Positions 1 through 8,310 of a stretch of DNA of 64,000 nucleotides are shown here, piece by piece (position 1 is the first letter of the stretch; the number at the start of each line of letters is the position of its first letter). Where the stretch lies: positions 2,604,001-2,668,000 of the forward strand of contig NZ_CP098805.1 in the NCBI RefSeq assembly GCF_023821985.2, written 5' to 3'. The DNA is from Dyadobacter chenhuakuii. GTDB lineage: Bacteria; Bacteroidota; Bacteroidia; Cytophagales; Spirosomataceae. The notes beneath the pieces were generated by a model that saw only the letters and a list, made by a program, of their open reading frames with translations, did not search any database and was not told where the DNA came from. The translations under genes were made by a program, and so were the position numbers.

Positions 1-579
1 GTCGACAATTTCGGCGCGGCGCCGGATGTCTCCTGCCACTTCCACCTGATCAAAGTTTTTTTTCAGCTCCCTGACGATCATCTCAGCAATTACTTCTGCC
101 TTGTCCATCCGCAATTTGCCCGCCTGATCTTTCAAAAATGCCAATGAATCAATGATCTTTTGCTGAATGCTCCCGCCAAAACCTTTGAGCTTGGCGACTG
201 AACCATTCAAACAAGCGAGTTCGAGCTCGTGCAGGTTGTCAATGCCCAGCTCCTGCCACAGAACGGCTATTTTTTTAGGACCTATTCCTTTGATATTGAA
301 CATTTCCATCACCCCCAGCGGCGTGTTGCGCAGCAGCTCTTCGAGCTCGGGGAATGTTCCTGTTTTTGCGATCTGAACAATTTTCCCGGCAGTGCTTTTA
401 CCAATGCCCTGCAACTTGGTAAGCTCCTGTTCCGTCATATTTTGGAGCTCTCCTTCCTTATATTTATCCAGGTAAAAGGCCGCAATGGAATATCCTTTGA
501 TCTTAAAAGGATCCACACCGTGCAGTTCCATCAATTTGGCGGTTAATTCCAGGATCTCTACAATTTCAGGATTGCTCAT
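1..579 (-). CDS. DNA polymerase/3'-5' exonuclease PolX family, N-terminal part
   Basis: This is the first 193 codons of a family X (polymerase beta-like) DNA polymerase, cut by the window edge. The minus strand from ATG at 579 reads MSNPEIVEILELTAKLME. It continues with the N-terminal helical domain containing FKIKGYSIAAFYLDK, then helix-hairpin-helix motifs: LTKLQGIGKSTAGKI and MFNIKGIGPKKIAVLWQ. The end of the visible part, VAGDIRRRAEIVD, corresponds to the GS-R-R nucleotidyltransferase entry that precedes the catalytic aspartates. Bacterial PolX proteins fill short gaps in base-excision repair and usually carry a C-terminal PHP exonuclease domain of about 570 residues total; that half lies outside the window. 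Family assignment is firm, full domain content is inferred. Confidence 0.85.
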   Translation of the reverse strand, partial: MSNPEIVEILELTAKLMELHGVDPFKIKGYSIAAFYLDKYKEGELQNMTEQELTKLQGIGKSTAGKIVQIAKTGTFPELEELLRNTPLGVMEMFNIKGIGPKKIAVLWQELGIDNLHELELACLNGSVAKLKGFGGSIQQKIIDSLAFLKDQAGKLRMDKAEVIAEMIVRELKKNFDQVEVAGDIRRRAEIVD

Positions 580-751
580 ATCATTTCAGGTTAAAGAATT
601 CTTTGCGAATTACGAAGTATGTCTCAGCATTTGCAAATATCGGGTAAGTAGTCCATTTTTCCCTTTAAGTAGTTATAGTATCAGCTGGTCTTAAATAGAA
701 AAAACTTTAAACAAAACAGCCCTTTTCGGGACATAAAATAGGATTTCCAAA

Positions 752-2026
752 ATGAGCATTGATCAATTAAAAAGTTACCGCGACGAGATTCACAACCATT
801 TGACAACTGAACTGCTTCCTTTTTGGGAAACCAGATGTGTTGACAAGGTAAATGGCGGCTTTATCACGCATTTCGACAATGCCGGAAATGACTCCGGTGA
901 GGATGAGAAGTCGCTTATAGCGCAAACCCGGACCGTTTTTACATTTTCCTCTGCGCATAGGGCTGGCTATGGCGACGGTCGCTATGCTGCCATCGCAAGC
1001 CACGGCGTCGATTTTCTGATCAATAAAATGTGGGATGAGGAAAATGGCGGTTTTTACTGGCTCATGGACCGTAAAGGGAATGTTAAGATCGATGAAAAGA
1101 TCGTTTACGGACACAGCTTCGCTATTTACAGCCTGGCCGAATACACATTGGCAACGGGCGATCCGAGAGGTTTGGAATATGCGGAAAAGGTTTTTGATCT
1201 GCTACAAATCCACGGCGCAGACACTTACTATGGCGGCTATTTTGAAATGTTCCACCGCAATTGGGAGCTGAAAGGCAACGGCCCGGCTGGCGGCGACCGC
1301 AAAACCCTGGATGCGCACATGCATTTAATGGAGGCCTTCACTACATTATATGAAGCGAGCCAGAAACAGGTGCATAAGCGGAAGCTGATGGAAATAATCG
1401 AGCTGCTTTTGCATAAAATCATGCACCCAACCTATAAAACAGGCATCCCGCAATTCTGGGCAGACTGGACGGTTGCACCGCAGATCAAATTCGACATTAT
1501 CTGGGGCTGGGACCGGTTTTCGGAAGACGGCATGAAAAGCAGTGCCGAAGACAACACCAGCTATGGCCATAATGTAGAGTTTGCGTGGCTGCTTATGCAC
1601 GCGCTGGACATTGCAGGCGTGCCTTATGACGCTTATCAGGACCAACTCCTGGCTTCGTATGATCACGCTGTGGAACACGGCATCGACTGGGAGTTCGGCG
1701 GCGTGTATGTGGAGGGCTCGCATGCGGGTGAAGTTTATGATCGTGAAAAGGAGTTTTGGCAACAAGCCGAGGTGATCATTGGCATGCTGGACGCCTACCG
1801 CGTTTACGGCGATGAAAAATATTTGAAAGCTTACGACGCAACGCACCGTTTTGTGTTTGATAAAATGATCCACCATGAAGTAGGCGAATGGCTGCCTTTG
1901 CTGACACGCCAGGGAGAGCCGATCTGGAAACATATGAGCCACTCATGGAAGGTGAATTACCATTCCGTGCGTTCTATGGTGCAGGGAATTGTACGCCTTG
2001 ATAAGCTGATTGCACAATCTGCGTAA
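752..2026 (+). CDS. AGE-family sugar 2-epimerase, probably cellobiose 2-epimerase-like
   Basis: This 424-residue protein belongs to the N-acylglucosamine 2-epimerase (AGE) superfamily, which forms an alpha6/alpha6 barrel. Seen motifs are RTVFTFSSAHR (60-70), the catalytic-type GHNVEFAWLL (272-281) with His273, KEFWQQAEVIIGML (333-346), and WKVNYHSVRSM near 399-409 with His404. Two His residues in these two places act as acid/base in cellobiose 2-epimerases. These convert the reducing-end glucose of cello- or manno-oligosaccharides into mannose or back, without a cofactor. There is no signal peptide, so it is cytoplasmic. The start ATG at 752 has AGGA eight to ten bases upstream. It stands alone on the plus strand, so its substrate cannot be read from neighbours. 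A plain N-acylglucosamine 2-epimerase or a mannose isomerase is possible. Confidence 0.85.
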   Translation: MSIDQLKSYRDEIHNHLTTELLPFWETRCVDKVNGGFITHFDNAGNDSGEDEKSLIAQTRTVFTFSSAHRAGYGDGRYAAIASHGVDFLINKMWDEENGGFYWLMDRKGNVKIDEKIVYGHSFAIYSLAEYTLATGDPRGLEYAEKVFDLLQIHGADTYYGGYFEMFHRNWELKGNGPAGGDRKTLDAHMHLMEAFTTLYEASQKQVHKRKLMEIIELLLHKIMHPTYKTGIPQFWADWTVAPQIKFDIIWGWDRFSEDGMKSSAEDNTSYGHNVEFAWLLMHALDIAGVPYDAYQDQLLASYDHAVEHGIDWEFGGVYVEGSHAGEVYDREKEFWQQAEVIIGMLDAYRVYGDEKYLKAYDATHRFVFDKMIHHEVGEWLPLLTRQGEPIWKHMSHSWKVNYHSVRSMVQGIVRLDKLIAQSA

Positions 2027-2167
2027 GATTTTCCATACAAAAGGTTGCACTGATCCTTGAAATGACTTAACCAGGACGCAAAACACGGTTTGGTATGATG
2101 TTTGAACTGTTGTGTGTAGTTCAATGCTTCTAACGAGGCTACTTTTTAAATTTAAATAGAAAAAGTC

Positions 2168-2365
2168 ATGAGTGCTTTCACACAACAAGTAAAAGGCAAT
2201 TGGAACGAGCTGAAAGGCAAATTCAAACAACAATATGCAGATTTGACCGACGACGACCTGTTATATGAAGATGGAAAAGAAGACGAACTTCTTGGAAAGC
2301 TTCAAAAGAAACTAGGAAAGACCCGTGAAGAAGTGGAAAGTGAAGTAGATAGATGGTCACGATAG
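2168..2365 (+). CDS. CsbD-family general stress protein
   Basis: This is a 65-residue hydrophilic protein of the CsbD family. The N-terminus carries the family signature [17 protein letters not shown] followed by [23 protein letters not shown]. The C-terminal part is highly charged and probably helical. CsbD-like proteins are small, abundant stress-induced proteins of unknown molecular role; in Bacillus the family member is under general stress control. The gene is a single unit, ended by a strong hairpin terminator 35 bases downstream. An AGAAAAAGTC leader precedes the ATG. Identification is by signature and length. Confidence 0.9.
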   Translation: MSAFTQQVKGNWNELKGKFKQQYADLTDDDLLYEDGKEDELLGKLQKKLGKTREEVESEVDRWSR

Positions 2366-2400
2366 ACCCGGTTTGAAATACAGAGTAAATAATAGGTTAA

Positions 2401-2436
2401 GAGCCCTGGAATTGCGATTCCAGGGCTCCTTTTTTT
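2401..2436 (+). terminator. Rho-independent terminator after the csbD-like gene
   Basis: A perfect 12-bp stem (2401-2412 pairing with 2417-2428) closes a four-base loop and is followed by a run of seven T at 2430-2436. It lies 35 bases after the CsbD stop codon. It also rules out a start upstream of it for the next gene. Confidence 0.92.
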
Positions 2437-2495
2437 GTAGTAGGAAGCTCCTCATAAGTCCTTTTTGTTTCATCTTTTATATAAATGTTCTTGAA

Positions 2496-3479
2496 ATGAA
2501 TCCAAATGAAATACCGGTCGGCATAGTGGGTTTGGGATTAATGGGTTGCAGTATTGTGACCTGCCTGCTGATTGTCGGCCATCCCGTAATTGCCGTTGCG
2601 CCTGTGAGCGCGGATCTGCTTCATGCGGAAAGAAGGATTCGGGAACATCTGGAAAATGCAAAAGAAAAGGGACTCATTGAAAATGGTCCGGATTTCTATT
2701 TTAAAAACCTCATCATTACCGAGGATTACGCCGAGCTGAAACCGTGCAAAATTGTTAACGAATGCACGATTGAAGACATTGATATTAAGAATTCAGTATA
2801 TAAAAAAGTTGAAACGGTTATTGCGCCGGATGCATTGTTGTCGAGCAACACTTCTGCTATTCCAATTAGTCAGCTGCAAAAGCTAACGCTTCATCCTGAG
2901 CGCTTTCTGGGATTGCATTGGACTGAACCGGCGCATACTACGCGGTTTCTGGAAGTGATCTGCGGGGATGATACGGACATTAAAAACGCAGAATTTCTGT
3001 ACGAACTTTCTTATAAATGGGGAAAAGAGCCAATCCTGGTGAGAAAAGACATTGCCGGATTTATCACCAACCGGCTCATGTATGCCATGTATCGCGAGGC
3101 GATCAGTCTGGTAGAAAATGGTTACGCGACCATTGAAGATGTCGACCGCTCGTGCCGCAACAACGCAGGCTATTTCATGACATTGGTCGGTGTTTTCCGC
3201 TGGATGGACCTGACTGGCGTGCCTGCATATCACACCGTCATGAAAAACCTGCTCCCTACATTAAACAACAGCACCGAAGTCCCCGAACTGATCGATAAAG
3301 TAGTCCGCGAAGGCGGCCGAGGTATCGCCAACTCCCACGGATTCTACAACTACGAACCCGGCGAAGCCGAAGTCTGGGAAGAAACATTCAAAGAATTCAC
3401 CTACGAAATAAGGCAACTCGCATTAAAATACCCGGCAGATGTTGTGAAGAAAAGGCTGGCTGAAAAGCGGAACGGGTAA
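2496..3479 (+). CDS. 3-hydroxyacyl-CoA dehydrogenase family protein
   Basis: This 327-residue protein has the two domains of 3-hydroxyacyl-CoA (3-hydroxybutyryl-CoA) dehydrogenases. An NAD-binding Rossmann fold opens with VGIVGLGLMGCSIV, and SSNTSAIPISQL lies at the active-site Ser/Asn region. GLHWTEPAHTTRFLEV takes the place of the usual HFFNP catalytic His segment. The C-terminal domain contains DIAGFITNRLMYAMYREA. The start at 2496 is chosen because the open frame continues upstream only through the terminator at 2401-2436. The NP pair of the HFFNP motif is altered (HWTEP), so the substrate may not be a standard fatty acyl-CoA. It is monocistronic here. Enzyme class is well supported, substrate is not known. 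Confidence 0.75.
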   Translation: MNPNEIPVGIVGLGLMGCSIVTCLLIVGHPVIAVAPVSADLLHAERRIREHLENAKEKGLIENGPDFYFKNLIITEDYAELKPCKIVNECTIEDIDIKNSVYKKVETVIAPDALLSSNTSAIPISQLQKLTLHPERFLGLHWTEPAHTTRFLEVICGDDTDIKNAEFLYELSYKWGKEPILVRKDIAGFITNRLMYAMYREAISLVENGYATIEDVDRSCRNNAGYFMTLVGVFRWMDLTGVPAYHTVMKNLLPTLNNSTEVPELIDKVVREGGRGIANSHGFYNYEPGEAEVWEETFKEFTYEIRQLALKYPADVVKKRLAEKRNG

Positions 3480-3535
3480 CGTCATTTCTCCTGATCCTTT
3501 TTACCAAAAAACTGGTTCTTGATATAAGACTTCAC

Positions 3536-3586
3536 TAGTTTTGGATGGTGCCGGTTTTGGTGCCGGAAGTTTTTGGAGACCTCCAA
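3536..3586 (+). promoter_or_regulatory. Candidate cydAB promoter and operator region
   Basis: TAGTTTTG at 3536-3543 fits the Bacteroidota -7 element TAnnTTTG; a matching TTTG -33 element is not evident. Directly after it are two direct copies of GGTGCCGG (about 3547 and 3559) and a perfect inverted repeat TTGGAG-AC-CTCCAA at 3573-3586, 23 bases before the cydA ATG. These are plausible operator elements for oxygen- or redox-responsive control, but no regulator is identified. Confidence 0.4.
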
Positions 3587-3609
3587 TTTTTTAGTAAAAT
3601 AATTCCACA

Positions 3610-4923
3610 ATGGATGATTTTATAGCTGCCCGATCTCAGATGGCCCTTTCGCTGGGTTTTCACATTATATTTTCCTGTATTGGCATGGTGATGCCGTTTT
3701 TTATGGCCGTAGCGCACTACTATTGGCTCAGGACTGACAACATTGTTTATAAAAACGTCACCAAAGCATGGAGCAAAGGCGTTGCGATCTTCTTCGCGAC
3801 AGGCGCCGTCTCCGGGACGGTCCTTTCGTTTGAACTCGGGCTCTTATGGCCGGAATTTATGAAACACGCAGGCCCCATATTCGGAATGCCGTTCTCGCTG
3901 GAAGGAACGGCATTTTTTATTGAGGCCATTGCCCTGGGTTTTTTCCTTTATGGTTGGGACAGGTTTAACAAATGGTTCCACTGGTTCACCGGCGTCATTG
4001 TCGGCGTAAGCGGACTTGCATCGGGAATCCTGGTAGTGGCTGCCAATGCGTGGATGAACAGTCCGGCTGGTTTTGATTTTGTCAACGGCCAATATATTAA
4101 CATTGACCCTATCGAAGCCATGTTCAATGACGCGTGGTTTTCGCAGGCACTTCATATGACCATTGCTGCGTTTGTGGCCACGGGTTTTGCGGTTGCGGGC
4201 GTACACGCATTCATGATCCTGAAAGGTCAGAATGTGCTTTTTCATACCAAATCCTTTAAAATAGCCGCGATATTCGGGTGCGTAGCTGCGATTTTGCAAC
4301 CATTAAGCGGTGATATTTCGGCCAAGGACGTGGCCATTCGCCAGCCTGCCAAGCTTGCGGCGATGGAAGCGCATTTCCATACCGAAAAATCGGCGCCCCT
4401 GATCGTCGGCGGCATCCCTGACGAAGAGAATAAAAAGGTGGATTACGCCATAAAATTGCCTGGCTTCCTGAGCTTTCTGGCACACGGTGATTTTGAATCA
4501 GAAGTGACAGGACTGGATAAAATTCCCGAAGAAAATCAGCCTCCGGTAGCCATCACGCATTATGCGTTTCAGATTATGGTCGGCATGGGCATGGCAATGA
4601 TGCTGGTTGCTGTCCTTTATTTTATTGCGCTTTGGAAAAAGAAAAACTGGCTCGCCAGTCCGTGGCTGTTGAAATTGTTCGTTGCAGCAACGCCGCTGGG
4701 CTTCATCGCCGTGGAAGCTGGCTGGACCGTAACAGAAGTGGGCAGACAACCCTGGATCATCCACAACGTCATGCGGACCGCCGACGCCGTAACCCCCATG
4801 CCTGGCATAGCCTACTCATTCTACCTTTTCAGCGCCGTGTATGTCTCATTAGCATTAGTCGTAATTTTCATGCTCTACCGTCAAATCAAAATGGTAGGAA
4901 CGCTATACGACAAGCCGAGATAA
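3610..4923 (+). CDS. cydA: Cytochrome bd oxidase subunit I (short Q-loop type)
   Basis: This 437-residue integral membrane protein is subunit I of a bd-type quinol oxidase, which reduces oxygen to water with electrons from menaquinol. Haem ligands are recognisable: His18 in MALSLGFHIIFS, His182 in QALHMTIAAF and Met323 in YAFQIMVGMGM. The quinol-site pair is present as Lys248 and Glu253 in AKLAAMEAHF. GRQPW, conserved near the C-terminus, is also present. The Q-loop is short, as in the cyanide-insensitive and Bacteroidota enzymes; the E. coli protein is about 85 residues longer. cydB follows after 104 bases. No small cydX-like gene follows cydB. Confidence 0.95.
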   Translation: MDDFIAARSQMALSLGFHIIFSCIGMVMPFFMAVAHYYWLRTDNIVYKNVTKAWSKGVAIFFATGAVSGTVLSFELGLLWPEFMKHAGPIFGMPFSLEGTAFFIEAIALGFFLYGWDRFNKWFHWFTGVIVGVSGLASGILVVAANAWMNSPAGFDFVNGQYINIDPIEAMFNDAWFSQALHMTIAAFVATGFAVAGVHAFMILKGQNVLFHTKSFKIAAIFGCVAAILQPLSGDISAKDVAIRQPAKLAAMEAHFHTEKSAPLIVGGIPDEENKKVDYAIKLPGFLSFLAHGDFESEVTGLDKIPEENQPPVAITHYAFQIMVGMGMAMMLVAVLYFIALWKKKNWLASPWLLKLFVAATPLGFIAVEAGWTVTEVGRQPWIIHNVMRTADAVTPMPGIAYSFYLFSAVYVSLALVVIFMLYRQIKMVGTLYDKPR

Positions 4924-4938
4924 GAATCCAACGGAGCA

Positions 4939-5019
4939 CATCGCCCGGCGCCCCCGTCACTCATCGCCCGGCGACCCGGTCAAACATTCAATCACCGCCG
5001 GCAACCCGGTCACACATTT
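4939..5019 (+). repeat. Three imperfect GC-rich tandem repeats between cydA and cydB
   Basis: Three related units of about 21-29 bases follow each other: 4939-4959, 4962-4988 and 4991-5019. Their shared core is a CATCGCCCGGCGACCCGGTCA-like element, and the last two also share an AAACATT/CACATTT tail. They fill the cydA-cydB spacer and are clearly richer in GC than the flanking genes' third positions. No reading frame crosses them. The function is unknown; an effect on the cydB transcript level is possible. Confidence 0.6.
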
Positions 5020-5027
5020 AAATCAAA

Positions 5028-6050
5028 ATGCTCTACATAGTCATCACCTTTCTCTGGACTTCCATCCTCCTCTACCTGTTGCTGGGCGGGGCGGATTATG
5101 GCGCCGGGATCATCGAACTTTTTACCTCACGTAAAAATAAAGCGGTGACCCGCAAGACATTATACGGCGCTATCGGGCCGATCTGGGAAGCGAACCACAT
5201 GTGGCTGATCATTGCCATTGTGATCCTGTTTGTAGGTTTTCCGGTAATTTATTCAACCATGTCTGTGCACCTGCATATCCCGCTTACCATCATGCTTCTG
5301 GGCATTATAGCACGTGGGACAGCCTTTACTTTCCGACATTATGATGCGGTTGTAGATGATATGCAGTATTTGTACAACACGATATTTGCCATATCAAGCT
5401 TCATAACGCCCCTATTTCTAGGCATCATTGCAGGAAGCGCCGTCTCCGGCCACATTGATCCACAGGCTGATACATTTCTTTCAGCTTATATTTTCAGCTG
5501 GCTGCATTGGTTCGGGGTTTCGGTCGGACTGTTCACTGTGGCTATTTGCGGCTTTTTGGCTTCTGTGTATCTGATCGGTGAAACGGATAATGATCAGGAC
5601 CGGTTGCGGTTTGCACACAAAGCGCAGTTTTTCAATATTGCTGCTGTCATATGCGGAATCCTCGTTTTTATTGCCGCTTATATCGAACACATTCCGCTGA
5701 TCGACTGGGTCTTTGGAAACTGGGTCGGGCGGATCGCCATTGTTTCAGCTACGCTTTCGCTGGTCTGGATGTGGTCGCTGCTTTACCAGGGCAAGCTTGT
5801 TCTGTTGCGGCCGCTTGCAGGGTTTCAGGTAACAATGATCTTGCTGACAACCACTTACAAGCATTTTCCTAACATTGTGATCTTAAAAGGAGGCGGTTAT
5901 TTATCGCTGCTCGAACACAGCGGACAGGAGAAAACGATGGAGGCTCTGGCACTCGCATTGCTGATCGGCAGCGTTTTTATTTTGCCTGCATTGTTCTACC
6001 TGATTTACAGCTTTCAGAAGAAACCTTTGGAGTACGGAGCCGAACATTAG
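5028..6050 (+). CDS. cydB: Cytochrome bd oxidase subunit II
   Basis: This 340-residue membrane protein is subunit II of the bd quinol oxidase and has about eight to nine hydrophobic segments. The N-terminus has the typical LLGGADYGAGIIELF, the CydB counterpart of the conserved subunit II start. GPIWEANHMWLI (positions 49-60) is the family hallmark, and RGTAFTFRHYD follows. The length is as usual for the short CydB type. It partners CydA encoded just upstream. CydB supplies structural support and, in some enzymes, the oxygen or proton channel. The start ATG at 5028 directly follows an AT-rich TTTAAATCAAA leader. Assignment is firm. Confidence 0.95.
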   Translation: MLYIVITFLWTSILLYLLLGGADYGAGIIELFTSRKNKAVTRKTLYGAIGPIWEANHMWLIIAIVILFVGFPVIYSTMSVHLHIPLTIMLLGIIARGTAFTFRHYDAVVDDMQYLYNTIFAISSFITPLFLGIIAGSAVSGHIDPQADTFLSAYIFSWLHWFGVSVGLFTVAICGFLASVYLIGETDNDQDRLRFAHKAQFFNIAAVICGILVFIAAYIEHIPLIDWVFGNWVGRIAIVSATLSLVWMWSLLYQGKLVLLRPLAGFQVTMILLTTTYKHFPNIVILKGGGYLSLLEHSGQEKTMEALALALLIGSVFILPALFYLIYSFQKKPLEYGAEH

Positions 6051-6067
6051 CCAATGAATCAACCATA

Positions 6068-6100
6068 ACGGCCGTTCGCACATCCGAAAGGCGGCCTTTT
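6068..6100 (+). terminator. Possible terminator after cydB
   Basis: GGCCG-TTCG pairs with CGAA-(AGG bulge)-CGGCC around a six-base loop and is followed by TTTT at 6097-6100. It lies 18 bases downstream of the cydB stop codon. The bulge and short T-run make it weaker than the other hairpins in this window. Confidence 0.45.
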
Positions 6101-6173
6101 CTCAATTACCAATACTTTGGAATGCGAGAAAAGTGCAATAGGCTTTGCATTAAAAGTGCCTCGCCCGCCTGGT

Positions 6174-6923
6174 ATGATCAAAATTCTAATTGTTGATGAT
6201 GAACAAAAGGCAAGGAGTTTCCTGCATCGGCTGATCATCGAGTTTGTCCCGGAAGTATCTGAAATCCGCTTCGCTGCGTCAGCAACCAAAGCACGGGAGC
6301 TATTGAATGACTATGAGCCTGATATTGCATTTCTGAATATCGAAATGGCTTATCAAAACGGGTTTCAATTGCTGATAAGTTTGAAAAACCCGCAGTTTGA
6401 GGTCATTTTCACAACCTGCCAGAGTAAACATGCTATTCAGGCTCTCCGGTTCAGTGCGCTGGATTATCTGATGAAACCCATTGATCCGAAAGAACTCGTC
6501 GGTGCGATCCAGCGCTATCTCGTGAAGCGCAATTTGAAGCCCAGAAGGCCAAAGACATATGAGCATTTCATAGGCGGCGCGGAGAAAAAAAACTCCAAAG
6601 AGTTCCGGCTGACGGTTAGCTCTAGTAAGGGCGTTTTCTTCTTCCCGCTTGCAGAGATCATTCGCATCGAGTCCGACCGCAACTACTCGGTTATCCATTT
6701 CACGGATCAGGTAAAACCTTTTGTTGCTACCAAAACGCTCAAATATTTCGAGTACATTCTCGAACAATTCAAATTCATCCGAACACACAAATCCCACCTG
6801 GTTAATGCTGAGCATGTTATCCGCATCTCCAACAGCAATGATTTTGTTGTGCTTTCGGATGGGACAAGAATAGAGGTTTCGCGGAGAAAAAGAGAAGTCC
6901 TTATAAGGTTGCTGAATGTTTAA
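6174..6923 (+). CDS. LytTR response regulator with Asn at the phosphoacceptor position
   Basis: This 249-residue protein has an N-terminal receiver domain (1-120) and a C-terminal LytTR DNA-binding domain (about 145-249) with FFPLAEIIRIESDRNY and FIRTHKSHLVN. The acidic pair Asp8-Asp9 in ILIVDDE, Thr80 or Thr81 and Lys101 (DYLMKPID) are present. The phosphoacceptor position, normally Asp in FLDIxMP, is Asn55 (FLNIEM; codon AAT at 6336), and the following Pro is replaced too. It is therefore likely not phosphorylated at the usual site. The start at 6174 places M-I-K-I-L-I-V at the usual beginning; a longer open frame begins at 6117. No LytS-type kinase is next to it. Confidence 0.85.
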   Translation: MIKILIVDDEQKARSFLHRLIIEFVPEVSEIRFAASATKARELLNDYEPDIAFLNIEMAYQNGFQLLISLKNPQFEVIFTTCQSKHAIQALRFSALDYLMKPIDPKELVGAIQRYLVKRNLKPRRPKTYEHFIGGAEKKNSKEFRLTVSSSKGVFFFPLAEIIRIESDRNYSVIHFTDQVKPFVATKTLKYFEYILEQFKFIRTHKSHLVNAEHVIRISNSNDFVVLSDGTRIEVSRRKREVLIRLLNV

Positions 6924-7023
6924 TTGGGTGATAAATTGCCAAAAGAATTCGGCCCTGGTCAAGTAGATACGCGGCGAAGCGACGTTACTATATCTTGTTA
7001 TTAATTACTAACTACGGACCTCT

Positions 7024-8277
7024 ATGACCGATCGTAAAACACGGCTGGCTATCATTCTCATTACTTCGTTATTTTTTCTTTGGGGCTTTGCCCTTAATCT
7101 CAACCCCATCCTCATTCCGCATTTAAAGAAAGCATGTCAGCTAAGCGACTTTCAATCAGCACTTATTGATTCGGCTTCCTATATCGCGTACTTTCTGATT
7201 GCATTGCCTGCCGGGCTTTTTATGAAAAGGTTCGGTTACAAGGCCGGGATCACCCTGGGGCTGCTTTTGTTTGCATTTGGCACATTCCTGTTTTATCCCG
7301 CTGCCGAAATGAGGCATTTTGGCTTCTTCCTGTTTGCCTTGTTCGTGATTGCCAGCGGTTTAACATTGCTGGAAACGGCTGCCAACCCTTATATAACCGT
7401 TCTTGGAGACAGTGAGTCGGCTACGCAGCGACTTAATTTTGCACAGTCATTCAATGGTTTGGCTGCTTTTTTAGCGCCGTTAATGGGCGGGACTTTTATC
7501 CTCTCGGGTAAAACACTATCTGAGCAGGAAGAGCAATCGATGTCTGCGGACCAGCTGAACAGTTACCTCAATGCAGAAGCCTCTTCGGTTCAAATACCCT
7601 TTCTGGTTATAGGAGTTGTGGTTTTGTTGGTTGCGGTAATGATCTGGCGCACGCAATTGCCTGAAATCAAGGAGGAAACGGACGACAGCGGCAAGATCAG
7701 CGGCTCCATATGGTCAGAAAAAAACCTGATTTTAGGCGTTATAGCACAGTTTTTCTACGTTGGTGCGCAAGTTTGTATCAGCAGTTTTTTTATTCGTTTT
7801 TCGGACAAAGTCGCAGGCATTGATGAAAAAACGGCTGCATATGTGCTGTCAGGAGCATTTTTAAGCTTTATGATCGGCCGGTTTATCGGCACATATTTAA
7901 TGCGATTTGTTGCTCCGCCGCGCTTACTCGCACTTTACAGTATTATTAATGTTGCGTTGCTTATCCTGGCCGTCCTTACCGAAGGCATGGTTGCGGTGTA
8001 TGCATTGGTAGGCGTTCAGTTTTTCATGTCCATTATGTTCCCGACAATTTTTGCGCTCAGTATCCGCGGACTGGGAGAAAAGACCAAAATCGGGTCTTCA
8101 CTGGTTATTATGTCTATCGTTGGCGGAGCGATTTTCCCGGTTATTATGGGTCAGGTTTCTGATATTTCGTCTATACAAACGGCCTATATCGTTCCGGCGG
8201 TCTGCTTCCTGGTTGTTCTTTATTTTGCGATCAAAAACAATTCAATTAAACATGTGACGCTGGGTGCTTCCCATTAA
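7024..8277 (+). CDS. fucP: L-fucose:proton symporter-type MFS transporter
   Basis: This 417-residue protein has about twelve membrane segments and the FucP family pattern. Signs are the N-terminal ITSLFFLWGFALNLNPILIP, the FMKRFGYKAGI loop after helix 3 and TLLETAANPYITVLGD in the middle. The family imports L-fucose, and some members glucose, galactose or N-acetylglucosamine, with protons across the inner membrane. Two oxidoreductase genes follow at once on the same strand (33-bp and 38-bp gaps). This makes uptake plus oxidation of L-fucose or a related sugar likely. Substrate is inferred from family and context. Confidence 0.85.
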   Translation: MTDRKTRLAIILITSLFFLWGFALNLNPILIPHLKKACQLSDFQSALIDSASYIAYFLIALPAGLFMKRFGYKAGITLGLLLFAFGTFLFYPAAEMRHFGFFLFALFVIASGLTLLETAANPYITVLGDSESATQRLNFAQSFNGLAAFLAPLMGGTFILSGKTLSEQEEQSMSADQLNSYLNAEASSVQIPFLVIGVVVLLVAVMIWRTQLPEIKEETDDSGKISGSIWSEKNLILGVIAQFFYVGAQVCISSFFIRFSDKVAGIDEKTAAYVLSGAFLSFMIGRFIGTYLMRFVAPPRLLALYSIINVALLILAVLTEGMVAVYALVGVQFFMSIMFPTIFALSIRGLGEKTKIGSSLVIMSIVGGAIFPVIMGQVSDISSIQTAYIVPAVCFLVVLYFAIKNNSIKHVTLGASH

Positions 8278-8310
8278 AAGTCGTCCGTATTCTTGCTAAC
8301 ATTCTCTATT

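Noticed and set aside
1346-1942. A 198-codon minus-strand frame inside the epimerase gene
   Set aside because: It is a shadow of a well-supported gene.
2373-2495. N-terminal extension of the hydroxyacyl-CoA dehydrogenase-like gene
   Set aside because: It would run through a perfect terminator hairpin, and the Rossmann motif starts right after the ATG at 2496.
6300-6962. A 220-codon minus-strand frame antisense to the LytTR regulator
   Set aside because: It has no motif and mirrors the codon pattern of the real gene.
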